Assembly: GCF_000733765.1 (NCBI RefSeq)
Contig: NZ_JPOG01000001.1
Span: forward strand, 2,170,001-2,234,000
Direction of reading: 5' to 3'
Source: Algiphilus aromaticivorans DG1253
GTDB taxonomy: Bacteria; Pseudomonadota; Gammaproteobacteria; Nevskiales; Nevskiaceae
Length of the DNA: 64,000 bases
In this document: piece by piece, positions 1 through 7,389 of the stretch
Position numbering within the stretch: position 1 is the first letter of the stretch
Layout: the number at the start of each line of letters is the position of its first letter
Notes under the pieces: generated by a model
Told to the model about the DNA's origin: nothing
The model's input: the letters and a program-made list of their open reading frames with translations, nothing else
Databases searched by the model: none
Made by a program: the position numbers and the translations under genes

Positions 1-1057
1 GGCCGGAAGTCACCGCGATGTAGTCGCCGCGCGCCTCGCCCAGCTCGACGAAGCGCTGCTTGACCATGAGATCGGTATACGGCGGCATGTTCGGGTCCGG
101 GTCCTCCGGCGGCGGGCCCTTGTCCGGGTCTTCCTGCATGACGAAGACCGAGGCGCCGTAGGAGCTGTACTGCACCGCCGTGCGCGGCACGACGACGTGC
201 TCGCTTTCCTGCGGCAGCTCCACGCGCACGCGGGCGAAGAGCCCGGGCTGCAGACGGCCGTCGACATTGGGCAGCGAAGCGCGCACGTCGAAGTTGCGCG
301 TGTCGTTGTTGACGCGCGCGTCCAGCGCCTGGATCTCGCCGGAGAAGACCTCGTCCGGATAGGCATCGACGCGCACGCTGACCGGCATGCCGGCGCGCAC
401 GCGGCTGAGAGCGGCCTCGGGTAGCGCGAAATCCAGCTCGATGGGGTCGATGGATTCCAGCGCCACCACCGGCTCGCCGGCCGGCAGGAACTGGCCGAGG
501 CTGACGCGGCGGATACCGAGCTTGCCGTCGAAGGGCGCACGGATGCGCTTCTGCGCGATCAGCGCGCGCTGCGCGCTCGCCGCGGCCCGCGCCACGGCGG
601 CCTGGCTCTGCGCTTCGTCCAGATCCGAGCGCGAGATCGACTCGCGCTCGAAGAGCCGCTGGCGCCGCTTCAGTGTCAGCTCGGTCAGCTCCGCCTGGGC
701 TTCCAGCCGCTGCAGCTCGGCCTGCTCGGTGCCTGCGTCCAGGGCAACCAGCAGATCGCCTTTCTCGACCATCTCGCCGGATTCGAAGCGCAGCTCACTG
801 ACGATGCCAGCCACTTCGCTGGCGATATCCGTGCCGTTAACGGCGCGCAAGCTGCCCACCGAAGTGATGTGCGCCTGCCAGCGCATGGTCTCGGCCTCGC
901 CAGCCGAGACCGTCGCCGGCGGCGTCGGCATGTTGTCGATGAAATCGTTCATCGCCTTCTGCCCGAACCACTTCATGCCGAAGACGCCGCCGAATACGAC
1001 GCCGGCCAGCACCAGCATGATGATCATTCGCTTCGTGAGAGTTTTCTTGCTCGTCAT
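1..1057 (-). CDS. RND efflux periplasmic adaptor (membrane fusion protein), 3' end outside window
   Basis: Periplasmic adaptor that would link an inner-membrane RND pump to the TolC-like channel encoded just upstream. The N-terminus has a short basic segment and one hydrophobic anchor (about residues 10-30). A lipoyl-type half motif (IVSELRFESGEMVEKGDLLVAL), an alpha-helical hairpin rich in Glu/Gln/Ala, a second lipoyl half (KRIRAPFDGKLGIR) and a beta-barrel follow, as in MexE/MdtA-like HlyD_D23 proteins. The ATG overlaps the upstream stop codon (ATGA), so translation is coupled. The reading frame is open to base 1, with 352 codons visible. The pump gene should lie beyond the left edge. Confidence 0.9.
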   Translation of the reverse strand, partial: MTSKKTLTKRMIIMLVLAGVVFGGVFGMKWFGQKAMNDFIDNMPTPPATVSAGEAETMRWQAHITSVGSLRAVNGTDIASEVAGIVSELRFESGEMVEKGDLLVALDAGTEQAELQRLEAQAELTELTLKRRQRLFERESISRSDLDEAQSQAAVARAAASAQRALIAQKRIRAPFDGKLGIRRVSLGQFLPAGEPVVALESIDPIELDFALPEAALSRVRAGMPVSVRVDAYPDEVFSGEIQALDARVNNDTRNFDVRASLPNVDGRLQPGLFARVRVELPQESEHVVVPRTAVQYSSYGASVFVMQEDPDKGPPPEDPDPNMPPYTDLMVKQRFVELGEARGDYIAVTSG

Positions 1058-2412
1058 GACGGGCTCTTGGCAGTTGCGGTGTCGGACAGGGGTTCGGGTT
1101 CGCTGAGCAGGGTGTCGATGCGGCGGAAATCGCTGCGGTCGATCTCGCCGGCTACGCTGCGCAGCTGCAGAAGATTCAGCAGCAGCTGGTAGCGGCTGCG
1201 ATTGAGATCGCGACGCGCCTGCGCCACGCGGGAGGTGGCGTCCAGCACGTCGGTGATCGTGCGCGTGCCGGCGTCGTAGCCGTCGCGCGTCGCCTTTTCA
1301 GCGGCCTCGGCAGATTCCAGCGCGCGCGCGAAGGCGCCCATCTCGGCACGCGCCGAAGCCACTGCTCGGTGCGCCTCGCGCACATTACGCCGGATCTCGC
1401 CTGCCAGGCGGTCGAGGGCGGCCACGTTGGTCCGCTTGAGGGCCTCGGCCTCGCGCTCGCGCGCGGCCAGCTGCCCCCCGCTGTAGATCGGCATGCTCAG
1501 CTCGACGCCGATGGTCTGGTCGTCAATACGCTGGCCGAACTGGAAATCGCTGCTGTCGTCGATGCCGGCGCGCGCTACCAGGTCCAGCTCCGGCATGCGC
1601 GCGGCGCGACTGCTGCGCACATCGGCCTCGGCGACGGCGACCTGCTCGCGCTGCGCGATCAGCTCGGGGTTCTGCGCCATGGCCGCCGCTACCCACTTGT
1701 CGGGATCGGCCGGTTCCAGTTCGGGGAAGTCGGGATTCTCGCCAAGCCGGGGCAAGCGCTCCGGCCGGTGACCGGTGGTTTCCTCAAGCGCATCGCGGGC
1801 GTCGGCCAACTCTCGCTCGGCGGTGAGCAGTTGCGCCTGCGCCAGGTCGTAGCGCGACTGCGCCTCCACCAGATCCGTGCGTGGGATGAGTTCGACCTCG
1901 TAGCGGTTGCGCGCATCCTCGTAGGCCTCCTTCAGCGCCTCGGCTTCGCGCCGGCGCTGCGTGACGGCATCTTCGGCGTCGAGCACCGCGAAGTAGCGAT
2001 CCGCCACGCGCAGCAGCAACTGCTGCATGCGATCGCGCTGGCCAGCATCGGCAAGCGCGTCCAGCGCCTCGGCACGATCGCCGCGCGCCGCCCAGTCCAG
2101 CCGAAACAGCGCCTGCCGGGCTTCGAGCTGCGCGCCCCAGCTCGGGTACTCGTCGGTCTGCTGGCCGAAGACGCCGCTGGATTCGGTGCGCGAGTACTGA
2201 CCGAAGGCGCTGACGTTGAGCTGGGGTCGCCGGCTGGCGATATCGGCAGCACCAGCCTCGCGATCAACATCGGTCTGCGCCAGCGACTGCCGCACTGCCG
2301 GGTCGTTCTGCACGGCAGCGTCCAGCGCCTCGCTGAGCGTCATCGCCTGGGCAGGAGCGGCAATCAACAGCCCCAGCACAAGCAGTAACGGCCGACGACG
2401 GCCGTCAACCAT
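1054..2412 (-). CDS. TolC-family outer-membrane efflux protein
   Basis: Outer-membrane channel of the RND efflux system, 452 residues. A signal peptide is clear (MVDGRRRPLLLVLGLLIAAP, then AQA). Two OEP repeats follow, starting TLSEALDAAVQNDPAVRQ, with the usual long amphipathic helices full of Ala, Glu, Arg and Gln. I chose the ATG at 2412 because it directly precedes the signal peptide and overlaps the end of the TetR gene by 8 bases; upstream in-frame ATGs (2430, 2484) would add a non-signal extension. The gene overlaps the adaptor gene by 4 bases, giving a tight operon of regulator, channel and adaptor. Confidence 0.9.
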   Translation of the reverse strand: MVDGRRRPLLLVLGLLIAAPAQAMTLSEALDAAVQNDPAVRQSLAQTDVDREAGAADIASRRPQLNVSAFGQYSRTESSGVFGQQTDEYPSWGAQLEARQALFRLDWAARGDRAEALDALADAGQRDRMQQLLLRVADRYFAVLDAEDAVTQRRREAEALKEAYEDARNRYEVELIPRTDLVEAQSRYDLAQAQLLTAERELADARDALEETTGHRPERLPRLGENPDFPELEPADPDKWVAAAMAQNPELIAQREQVAVAEADVRSSRAARMPELDLVARAGIDDSSDFQFGQRIDDQTIGVELSMPIYSGGQLAAREREAEALKRTNVAALDRLAGEIRRNVREAHRAVASARAEMGAFARALESAEAAEKATRDGYDAGTRTITDVLDATSRVAQARRDLNRSRYQLLLNLLQLRSVAGEIDRSDFRRIDTLLSEPEPLSDTATAKSPS

Positions 2413-3136
2413 GGTTCGGGCAAAGATCATCGAAGACCTCGGAGATAATGCGATCGATAAGCGCGCGCATGGCGGCGGGATCAAGAGCGTCGGCCCACGG
2501 CTTCCAGCCGTAGCCGTTGAGCAGCGCCTGGATGTGCTGACACATCAGCAGGTAGGGTTCGCGGACATCGAAGTCGGAGAGCACGCCCTCCGCGTGCACG
2601 AGATTGTGGGTGCCCACCACCAGCGCCCAGCTGCCGATGGCCAGCTCCATGGGTGCCATGTCCCGCGGCTCCAGGTCACCCGCGGCCACCGCCTCCTCGA
2701 CGATGGAGACAACGATCTCGCCCAGCGGCTCGTTGGCTTCGAGCATCTCCTGCCGGCGCTGAGCGGAGGCCGCGCCCCAAACCACCTCGCAGAATACGTA
2801 CTGCGCAATACGAAAATACTGCGGGTGCCGGCGCACGAAGAGCATGTCCGCAACGCCCAGCGCCACCATGCGATCGCGCGGCGAAGCGTTCCAGTCGCGC
2901 ACGCGCTGGAAGAGCGCGCCGTGCTCGCGCACACCTTCCGTGGTCAGCGCCACCAGCAGATCCTCCTTGGAGGCAAAGTGCTGATACAGCGTGCCCACTG
3001 CGTACTCCGCCGCTTCGGCGATGCGCGTCATCTGCAAGGGCAGCAAGCCGCCCTCCTCGATGAGATGACGCGCCGTGTCCAGAAACAGCTGCTCGCGCTC
3101 GGCGAACTGGCGTTGTCGTCGTTCTTTGGTACCCAT
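2405..3136 (-). CDS. TetR/AcrR-family transcriptional regulator
   Basis: Probable local repressor of the efflux operon, 243 residues. The N-terminal TetR_N helix-turn-helix spans about residues 15-65 (MTRIAEAAEYAVGTLYQHF, then ASKEDLL). The C-terminal ligand domain is helical and has no recognisable subfamily signature. It is the first gene of the minus-strand unit and overlaps the channel gene, so it would be autoregulated if it binds the 3137-3285 gap. A -10-like CATAAT (plus-strand attatg, 3162-3167) lies 26 bases before the start; I see no convincing operator. Confidence 0.88.
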   Translation of the reverse strand: MGTKERRQRQFAEREQLFLDTARHLIEEGGLLPLQMTRIAEAAEYAVGTLYQHFASKEDLLVALTTEGVREHGALFQRVRDWNASPRDRMVALGVADMLFVRRHPQYFRIAQYVFCEVVWGAASAQRRQEMLEANEPLGEIVVSIVEEAVAAGDLEPRDMAPMELAIGSWALVVGTHNLVHAEGVLSDFDVREPYLLMCQHIQALLNGYGWKPWADALDPAAMRALIDRIISEVFDDLCPNHG

Positions 3137-3211
3137 GGGCCGAACCTGAATCCAGGCGCGGATTATGAATCATGCTCAAAATCTTTGCTGCAGCGCAGTA
3201 GACAAAGGCCC

Positions 3212-3225
3212 TTGACGCACATCAA
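3212..3225. promoter_or_regulatory. Possible FNR/Anr-type box
   Basis: TTGAC GCAC ATCAA matches the FNR consensus TTGAT-N4-ATCAA at 9 of 10 defined positions. It lies in the divergent gap between the TetR gene and the kinase-fusion gene, about 60 bases before the latter's start. The match is seen directly; function is inferred, and a chance match is possible. Confidence 0.35.
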
Positions 3226-3285
3226 GAGCCCACCAGGACAATGCGTGACACTGTGGGGGCACCCGGCCACAGTTTGTCGCATGCT

Positions 3286-4854
3286 ATGACGCAATCCGAG
3301 CAGAAGACCTTCATCGCAGCGCTACAGGAGCCGGCGCGCTACCCCCACCCCGTGTCGCGCGTCCAGCTCTTCGAAACGCACGCCAACTGGATCCTTCTGG
3401 CGGGGGACTACGGCTACAAGATCAAGAAGCCGGTCGATTTCGGCTTCCTCGACTTCTCGAGCCTGGCAGCGCGCAAGTTCTTCTGCGAAGAGGAAATCCG
3501 CCTCAACCAGCGCCTGGCGCCGGAGCTCTACCTCCGCGTCGTGCCCATCACGGGCAGCTACGACGACCCCCAGCCCGACGGCGAAGGCGAGGCCATCGAG
3601 CACGCCGTGCTCATGCGCCGCTTCGACCCGGAGCAGCGCCTCGACCATTGCCTGGCGCGCGGCGAAGTGCAGCGCGACGCGCTGGACGCCTTCGCCGCCG
3701 ACATCGCCCGCTTTCACCACGACATCCCGCCCGCTGACCCCGAGACGCCTTACGGCGAGCCGCAGAAGCTCCGGGAGCAGACGCACGACAACTTCGTCGA
3801 TGTGCGCGAGCAGCTCTCTGCCGACGACGACCGCGCGCTGCTCGACCGCGTCGAGAAAGCCAGCCAGCAAGCCTTCGAGGCGCTGCGCAGCCGACTCGAC
3901 GCGCGCAAGACAGACGGGCACATTCGTGAGTGCCACGGCGACCTGCATCTGGGCAATCTCGTCTTCAGCGAAGGACGCATTCGCGCCTTCGACTGCATCG
4001 AGTTCAACGCCGAGCTGCGCTGGATCGACACCGCCAGCGAGATCGCCTTCCTGCTCATGGATCTCCGTTTCCGCGGCCGTGCCGACCTCGCCGCACGCTG
4101 GCGCAGCTTCTATCTCGAATGGTCCGGCGACTACGGCTGCGAACCGCTGCTGCCCTTCTACGAGGCCTATCGCGCCATGGTGCGCGCCCGGGTGGCGGCG
4201 TTGACAGCAGCGCAGCAGGAGGGTGAGGAGAAAGACGCCGAAGTCGAGCGCGCCAGGAGCTATCTGCGCTGCGCCGACGCCGCGCTGCAACCGCGCAGCG
4301 GCCGCATCGTCATCACGCACGGACTGTCCGGCAGCGGCAAGAGCCGGGTCGCCATGGCCCTGACCGAGCAGCTCGGCGCGCTGCGCCTGCGCTCCGACGT
4401 CGAGCGCAAACGGCTCTTCGGCCTGGATCCCCTGGCGCAAGGCGACGCCGGGGTCGGGGAAGGCATCTACAGCGCGGAGTTCACGGATCGCACCTACCAG
4501 CATCTGGCGTCGCGGGCCGCAGAGCTGGCCGCCAACGGTGCCACGGTCATCGTCGACGCCACCTTCCTCGAGCGCGATCGCCGCCAGCAAATGCGATCCG
4601 CCGCCGATGATGCCAGGGTGCCTTTCTGCATCCTGCATGTCGAGGCGCCGCTGGCGATCCTCGAAGAACGCATCCGAAAGCGCGCTGCTACCGGCGGCGA
4701 CGCTTCAGAAGCCGATGCCGAAGTTCTTCATCATCAACTCGCCCAAGCCGATCCTCTGAGCGTCGATGAGCGCGAACGCGTCATCGCCGTCGATACCAGT
4801 CAGGATGTGGACGCGGCGGCGCTGGCCGCAAGAATTCGCGAGGTCACCTCGTAA
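3286..4854 (+). CDS. Bifunctional aminoglycoside-phosphotransferase-like / P-loop ATPase protein
   Basis: A 522-residue, two-domain cytoplasmic protein. The N-terminal half has an APH/choline-kinase fold: Brenner motif CHGDLHLGN with His217 and Asp219, and FDCIEFN with the metal-site Asp236. The C-terminal half is a Zeta-toxin/gluconate-kinase-like P-loop domain: HGLSGSGKSR with Lys352, LRSDVERKRLFG, and VIVDATFLERDRR. Family members with this order are annotated as APH family/AAA proteins of unknown substrate. The ATG at 3286 gives the family-typical start (MTQSEQKTFIAALQEPARYP, then HPV); an in-frame ATG at 3241 would add 15 residues. It is not evidence of antibiotic resistance. Confidence 0.88.
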   Translation: MTQSEQKTFIAALQEPARYPHPVSRVQLFETHANWILLAGDYGYKIKKPVDFGFLDFSSLAARKFFCEEEIRLNQRLAPELYLRVVPITGSYDDPQPDGEGEAIEHAVLMRRFDPEQRLDHCLARGEVQRDALDAFAADIARFHHDIPPADPETPYGEPQKLREQTHDNFVDVREQLSADDDRALLDRVEKASQQAFEALRSRLDARKTDGHIRECHGDLHLGNLVFSEGRIRAFDCIEFNAELRWIDTASEIAFLLMDLRFRGRADLAARWRSFYLEWSGDYGCEPLLPFYEAYRAMVRARVAALTAAQQEGEEKDAEVERARSYLRCADAALQPRSGRIVITHGLSGSGKSRVAMALTEQLGALRLRSDVERKRLFGLDPLAQGDAGVGEGIYSAEFTDRTYQHLASRAAELAANGATVIVDATFLERDRRQQMRSAADDARVPFCILHVEAPLAILEERIRKRAATGGDASEADAEVLHHQLAQADPLSVDERERVIAVDTSQDVDAAALAARIREVTS

Positions 4855-5099
4855 CCGGCATCGGCTTCCGGCCGAAGCGCCGTGGCGCAGCGCCCGCTGG
4901 AAGCTTGCGTCGACGCCACACGGCGGGCCTCTGCCAGCTTCTCAAGACTTGGCCCCGGAGCCCTTCGATCCACACGTAGTTGCCAAGCCGCTCCACGCAT
5001 GCTTCCGGAGCCACCCGCGGAAGGGCACGTATCCGCGCCCCGGCAGCCCGAGGGCGACACACTGACGTAAACGACGCGTAGATTGGGGAGACAGGCGAG
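4855..5099. other. Intergenic stretch without a recognisable gene
   Basis: This 245-base stretch lies between the kinase fusion and the decayed gene at 5100. Short open frames exist on both strands, but they show no protein-like composition, start signal or motif. A Shine-Dalgarno-like GGGGAG near 5086 belongs to the following ATG. Confidence 0.5.
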
Positions 5100-5573
5100 A
5101 TGACCAACGAGCACGCGCGCTTCAAGAAGATCCGGGACCTAGTCGACTGGGCGACCGCCTTTCACGTCGAACTGGCCAAGCGCTACAAGCAGCTCGCGAA
5201 GCAGTCCGGCGACGACGCCCTGCTCGATACTTGATTCGATGATGTCAGCCCGCTGCCACACGTCCAGGTGCTGACCAGGACCTCCGACAGCATGGCCTGC
5301 GAAAACCTCGAGGATGTCGTCAGCACCGCCATCACGGTGCACCGGAATCTCGGTGAGCTGTACCGCCACCGCGCCGAGGCGGCCGGCACCGATCACGAGC
5401 GCGAGTTCTTCGAGGCGCTGGCCAAAGGCGGCGCGACTTCCGCTCAGGCTAGCCGTGAGCAACCCGGAGGGACGACAGCTAGCGGGACATCATCTCCTTC
5501 TGATGGCGATAGCGCAGAGCCATCGCACGCTCAATCGCAGCTGACCATGCGCGTCCCCGGCCGGTATTCCTGA
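5100..5573 (+). pseudogene. Decayed small helical (ferritin-like?) protein with an in-frame TGA
   Basis: An ATG at 5100 with a good ribosome site (GGGGAG) starts MTNEHARFKKIRDLVDWATA and continues 44 codons to a TGA at 5232-5234. The same frame then carries on with protein-like sequence: FDDVSPLPHVQVLTR, later DVVSTAITVHRNLGELYRHR, then EREFFEALAKGG. Both parts are charged and helical and read like two halves of one small four-helix protein. The TGA sits where a Trp (TGG) would fit (LDT-stop-FDD), and the first half looks internally shortened. After about 5445 the frame becomes Ser/Gly-rich and is probably no longer authentic. The ferritin-like assignment rests on general resemblance only. 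There is no selenocysteine context. Confidence 0.55.
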
Positions 5574-5720
5574 GCGATCCTTCAATCCCTCTGCATGACT
5601 AGCGGAACAGCTTGCGAGCGCTAGCGCCGCCTGCTGGCAGCAGCGAATGGACCTTCGCTCGCTAGCCGGCGCCACTGTGCAGCATCCGGTCAGCTGGTGA
5701 CCAGCGCCGCTATCAGCGTG

Positions 5721-6179
5721 ATGGCAGACTCAACGGAACTGGACAACTCGTGGACCCGCATGCGCCATTTTGACGTTTACCGTCACCCCACGCACGGGCT
5801 GCAGGCAATCAAGCAGGGCTTCAGCTGGCCAGCATTCCTCTTCACAGCCATCTGGGCCTTCGTCAAGAAGCTCTGGCTGCATGGCCTGATCTTCGTCGCA
5901 GTGCTTTTCATTCTGATCAGCGCCGAGCAAGCCCTGGTCGCTCAGGGCGCGGATGGCCCGGCACTACTCGTTATGACGATGGAACTGGGCGCCTATATCG
6001 TCATCGGAGCCAAAGGCAACGAATGGCGTCGGGCCGATCTTAGGCATCGCGGCTACGAACGGATCGCAAGCCTGCAGGCCAGCTCTCCGGACGCCGCCAT
6101 TGCAGCGGCGGCGTCCACCTCTGCCGCCGAGGAGTCCGAGGCGACGGCAGATAAGCCCATGCGCAGGGAGCGGAACTGA
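5721..6179 (+). CDS. DUF2628 family membrane protein
   Basis: A 152-residue protein of unknown function. The DUF2628 signature is clear: RHFDVYRHPTHGLQAIKQGF, then SWPAFLFTAIWAFVKKLW. Two or three hydrophobic segments follow (about residues 40-95), then a basic stretch and an Ala/Glu-rich soluble tail. The start is uncertain: ATGs at 5697, 5721 and 5760 are all in frame, and none has a strong ribosome site. The stop overlaps the start of the next gene (TGATG), so the DUF2628-DUF2939 pair is translationally coupled. Confidence 0.75.
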   Translation: MADSTELDNSWTRMRHFDVYRHPTHGLQAIKQGFSWPAFLFTAIWAFVKKLWLHGLIFVAVLFILISAEQALVAQGADGPALLVMTMELGAYIVIGAKGNEWRRADLRHRGYERIASLQASSPDAAIAAAASTSAAEESEATADKPMRRERN

Positions 6180-6733
6180 TGCATATGACTAGACGCATGC
6201 GGGGGATGAGTCGCCTCGGGCTGCTCGTTTTGGCGTTGGTGTTTGTGCTCGCGGGCTATCTGATCGCCAGCCCCTACTTCACGACCTACCAGATGCAGCG
6301 CGCAGCCGATGCGCGGGACGGCGAGGCGCTCTCCGAGCACGTCGATTTCCCCGCCGTGCGTCAGAACCTGAAGGACCAATTCAACGCCGAAGTCGCTAGC
6401 AGCCTGGGCGAGACGGAGGAGGACAACCCCTTCGCCGCCCTGGGCGCTGCATTCGGCAGCCTGATGATCGACCGCGTCGTTGACGCCTTCGTGACCCCGG
6501 CGGGTATCGCCCGGATGATGGAGGGCGATGTGCCCGAACCTTCCCCTTCCAGCGACGATGAACCCCGTCGCGATAATGAGAGGGAGCCCTTCTCTGAAGC
6601 GAGCATGGCCTACGAAGGCTTCAGCAAGTTCGCCGTCACCGTGCACGACGAGGAAACGGATGACGATATTCGCTTCATCCTGCGGCGACACGGCCTCGGC
6701 TGGAAGCTGACCGAGATCTGGCTGCCCTTGTAG
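6179..6733 (+). CDS. DUF2939 family protein
   Basis: A 184-residue protein with one N-terminal transmembrane segment (about residues 12-30, LGLLVLALVFVLAGYLIASP). A periplasmic domain starts YFTTYQMQRAADARDGEALS and continues EHVDFPAVRQNLK, which is the DUF2939 hallmark. A Ser/Asp/Glu/Arg-rich linker sits around residues 118-140. Function is unknown. It overlaps the DUF2628 gene by one base. ATGs at 6185, 6197 and 6206 are alternative starts. Confidence 0.75.
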   Translation: MHMTRRMRGMSRLGLLVLALVFVLAGYLIASPYFTTYQMQRAADARDGEALSEHVDFPAVRQNLKDQFNAEVASSLGETEEDNPFAALGAAFGSLMIDRVVDAFVTPAGIARMMEGDVPEPSPSSDDEPRRDNEREPFSEASMAYEGFSKFAVTVHDEETDDDIRFILRRHGLGWKLTEIWLPL

Positions 6734-6769
6734 GCGGCAGGTCCGTCATGCTGCTTGACGGCCAAGCCT

Positions 6770-6783
6770 ACCTGTCGTAAGGT
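6770..6783. promoter_or_regulatory. Candidate TetR operator (imperfect copy) before the regulator gene
   Basis: ACCTGTCGTAAGGT is an imperfect palindrome (outer ACCT/AGGT intact) that ends 6 bases before the TetR ATG. The 11 bases CCTACCTGTCG recur exactly at the perfect operator before the transporter gene (7371-7384). Paired sites sharing one motif are what an autoregulating TetR protein usually has. Confidence 0.65.
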
Positions 6784-6789
6784 TGATTC

Positions 6790-7344
6790 ATGAACACCTC
6801 CGATACCCGCGAACGCATCATCGAGTCAGCGCGACTGCTGATTCAGGACGCTTCCTACGACGGCTTCAGCTTTCGCGATATCGCCGAGCGCGTGGGCATC
6901 CGCAAGGCGAGCATCTATCACCACTTCGAGACCAAGGAAGCGCTCGCGGTGGCGATGCTCGACCAGGCCGTCGCCAGCTTCGGCGACTGGGCGCGCCGCT
7001 TCGAGCGCAAGCCCCCGGCGGAACGGCTACGCGCCTATTGCTTCGATCTCTATCGCGATCGGCTGCAGGCCGGCGACAAGCTGTGCCCGGGCGGCGCCTT
7101 CACGGCCGCCTGGTCGCATCTGGGCGAGCCGGTGCGCCGGGCGGTCGAGCGGCTTTTTGACGCACAGCACCGCTTCCTGCGTCAGGCCCTGATCGATGCC
7201 GATGCAACCGATCCGGACGATACGGCCGCATGGTTCATCGCCAACGTGCAGGGCGCGATCATTACCGCGCGCGCTCGCGGCGACGCCGCGCTCTTCGAAC
7301 GTCTCTGCCAGCGCACGCTGCAGCAACTGCCTCTGCCGCGCTGA
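6790..7344 (+). CDS. TetR/AcrR-family regulator of the MMPL operon
   Basis: A 184-residue repressor. The DNA-binding domain covers about residues 6-52 (GFSFRDIAERVGIRKASIYH, then HFETKEAL), with the AcrR-type recognition helix. The C-terminal half contains GDKLCPGGAF, as in TetR_C_13-like regulators. It is the first gene of a co-directional run to 14478, and related palindromes flank it at 6770 and 7371. The inducer is unknown; given the downstream genes, a hydrophobic or acyl compound is plausible. Confidence 0.88.
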   Translation: MNTSDTRERIIESARLLIQDASYDGFSFRDIAERVGIRKASIYHHFETKEALAVAMLDQAVASFGDWARRFERKPPAERLRAYCFDLYRDRLQAGDKLCPGGAFTAAWSHLGEPVRRAVERLFDAQHRFLRQALIDADATDPDDTAAWFIANVQGAIITARARGDAALFERLCQRTLQQLPLPR

Positions 7345-7370
7345 GCCCCATTTTTTTACACCTTTTACCT

Positions 7371-7384
7371 ACCTGTCGACAGGT
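7371..7384. promoter_or_regulatory. Perfect 14-base palindromic operator before the MMPL gene
   Basis: ACCTGTCGACAGGT is self-complementary over all 14 bases. It ends 5 bases before the MMPL ATG, so its right half also supplies the AGGT ribosome-site-like sequence. A bound repressor would block the transcript start or translation region. The shared bases CCTACCTGTCG at the 6770 site support one regulator for both. Confidence 0.75.
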
Positions 7385-7389
7385 TTGTC

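Noticed and set aside
3286-4854. Aminoglycoside resistance gene
   Set aside because: Only the kinase fold is shared; the fused P-loop domain and lack of resistance-gene context mark a housekeeping-type family of unknown substrate.
5232-5234. In-frame TGA as a selenocysteine codon
   Set aside because: No hairpin of SECIS type directly follows, and neither half resembles a known selenoprotein; a Trp-to-stop change is simpler.
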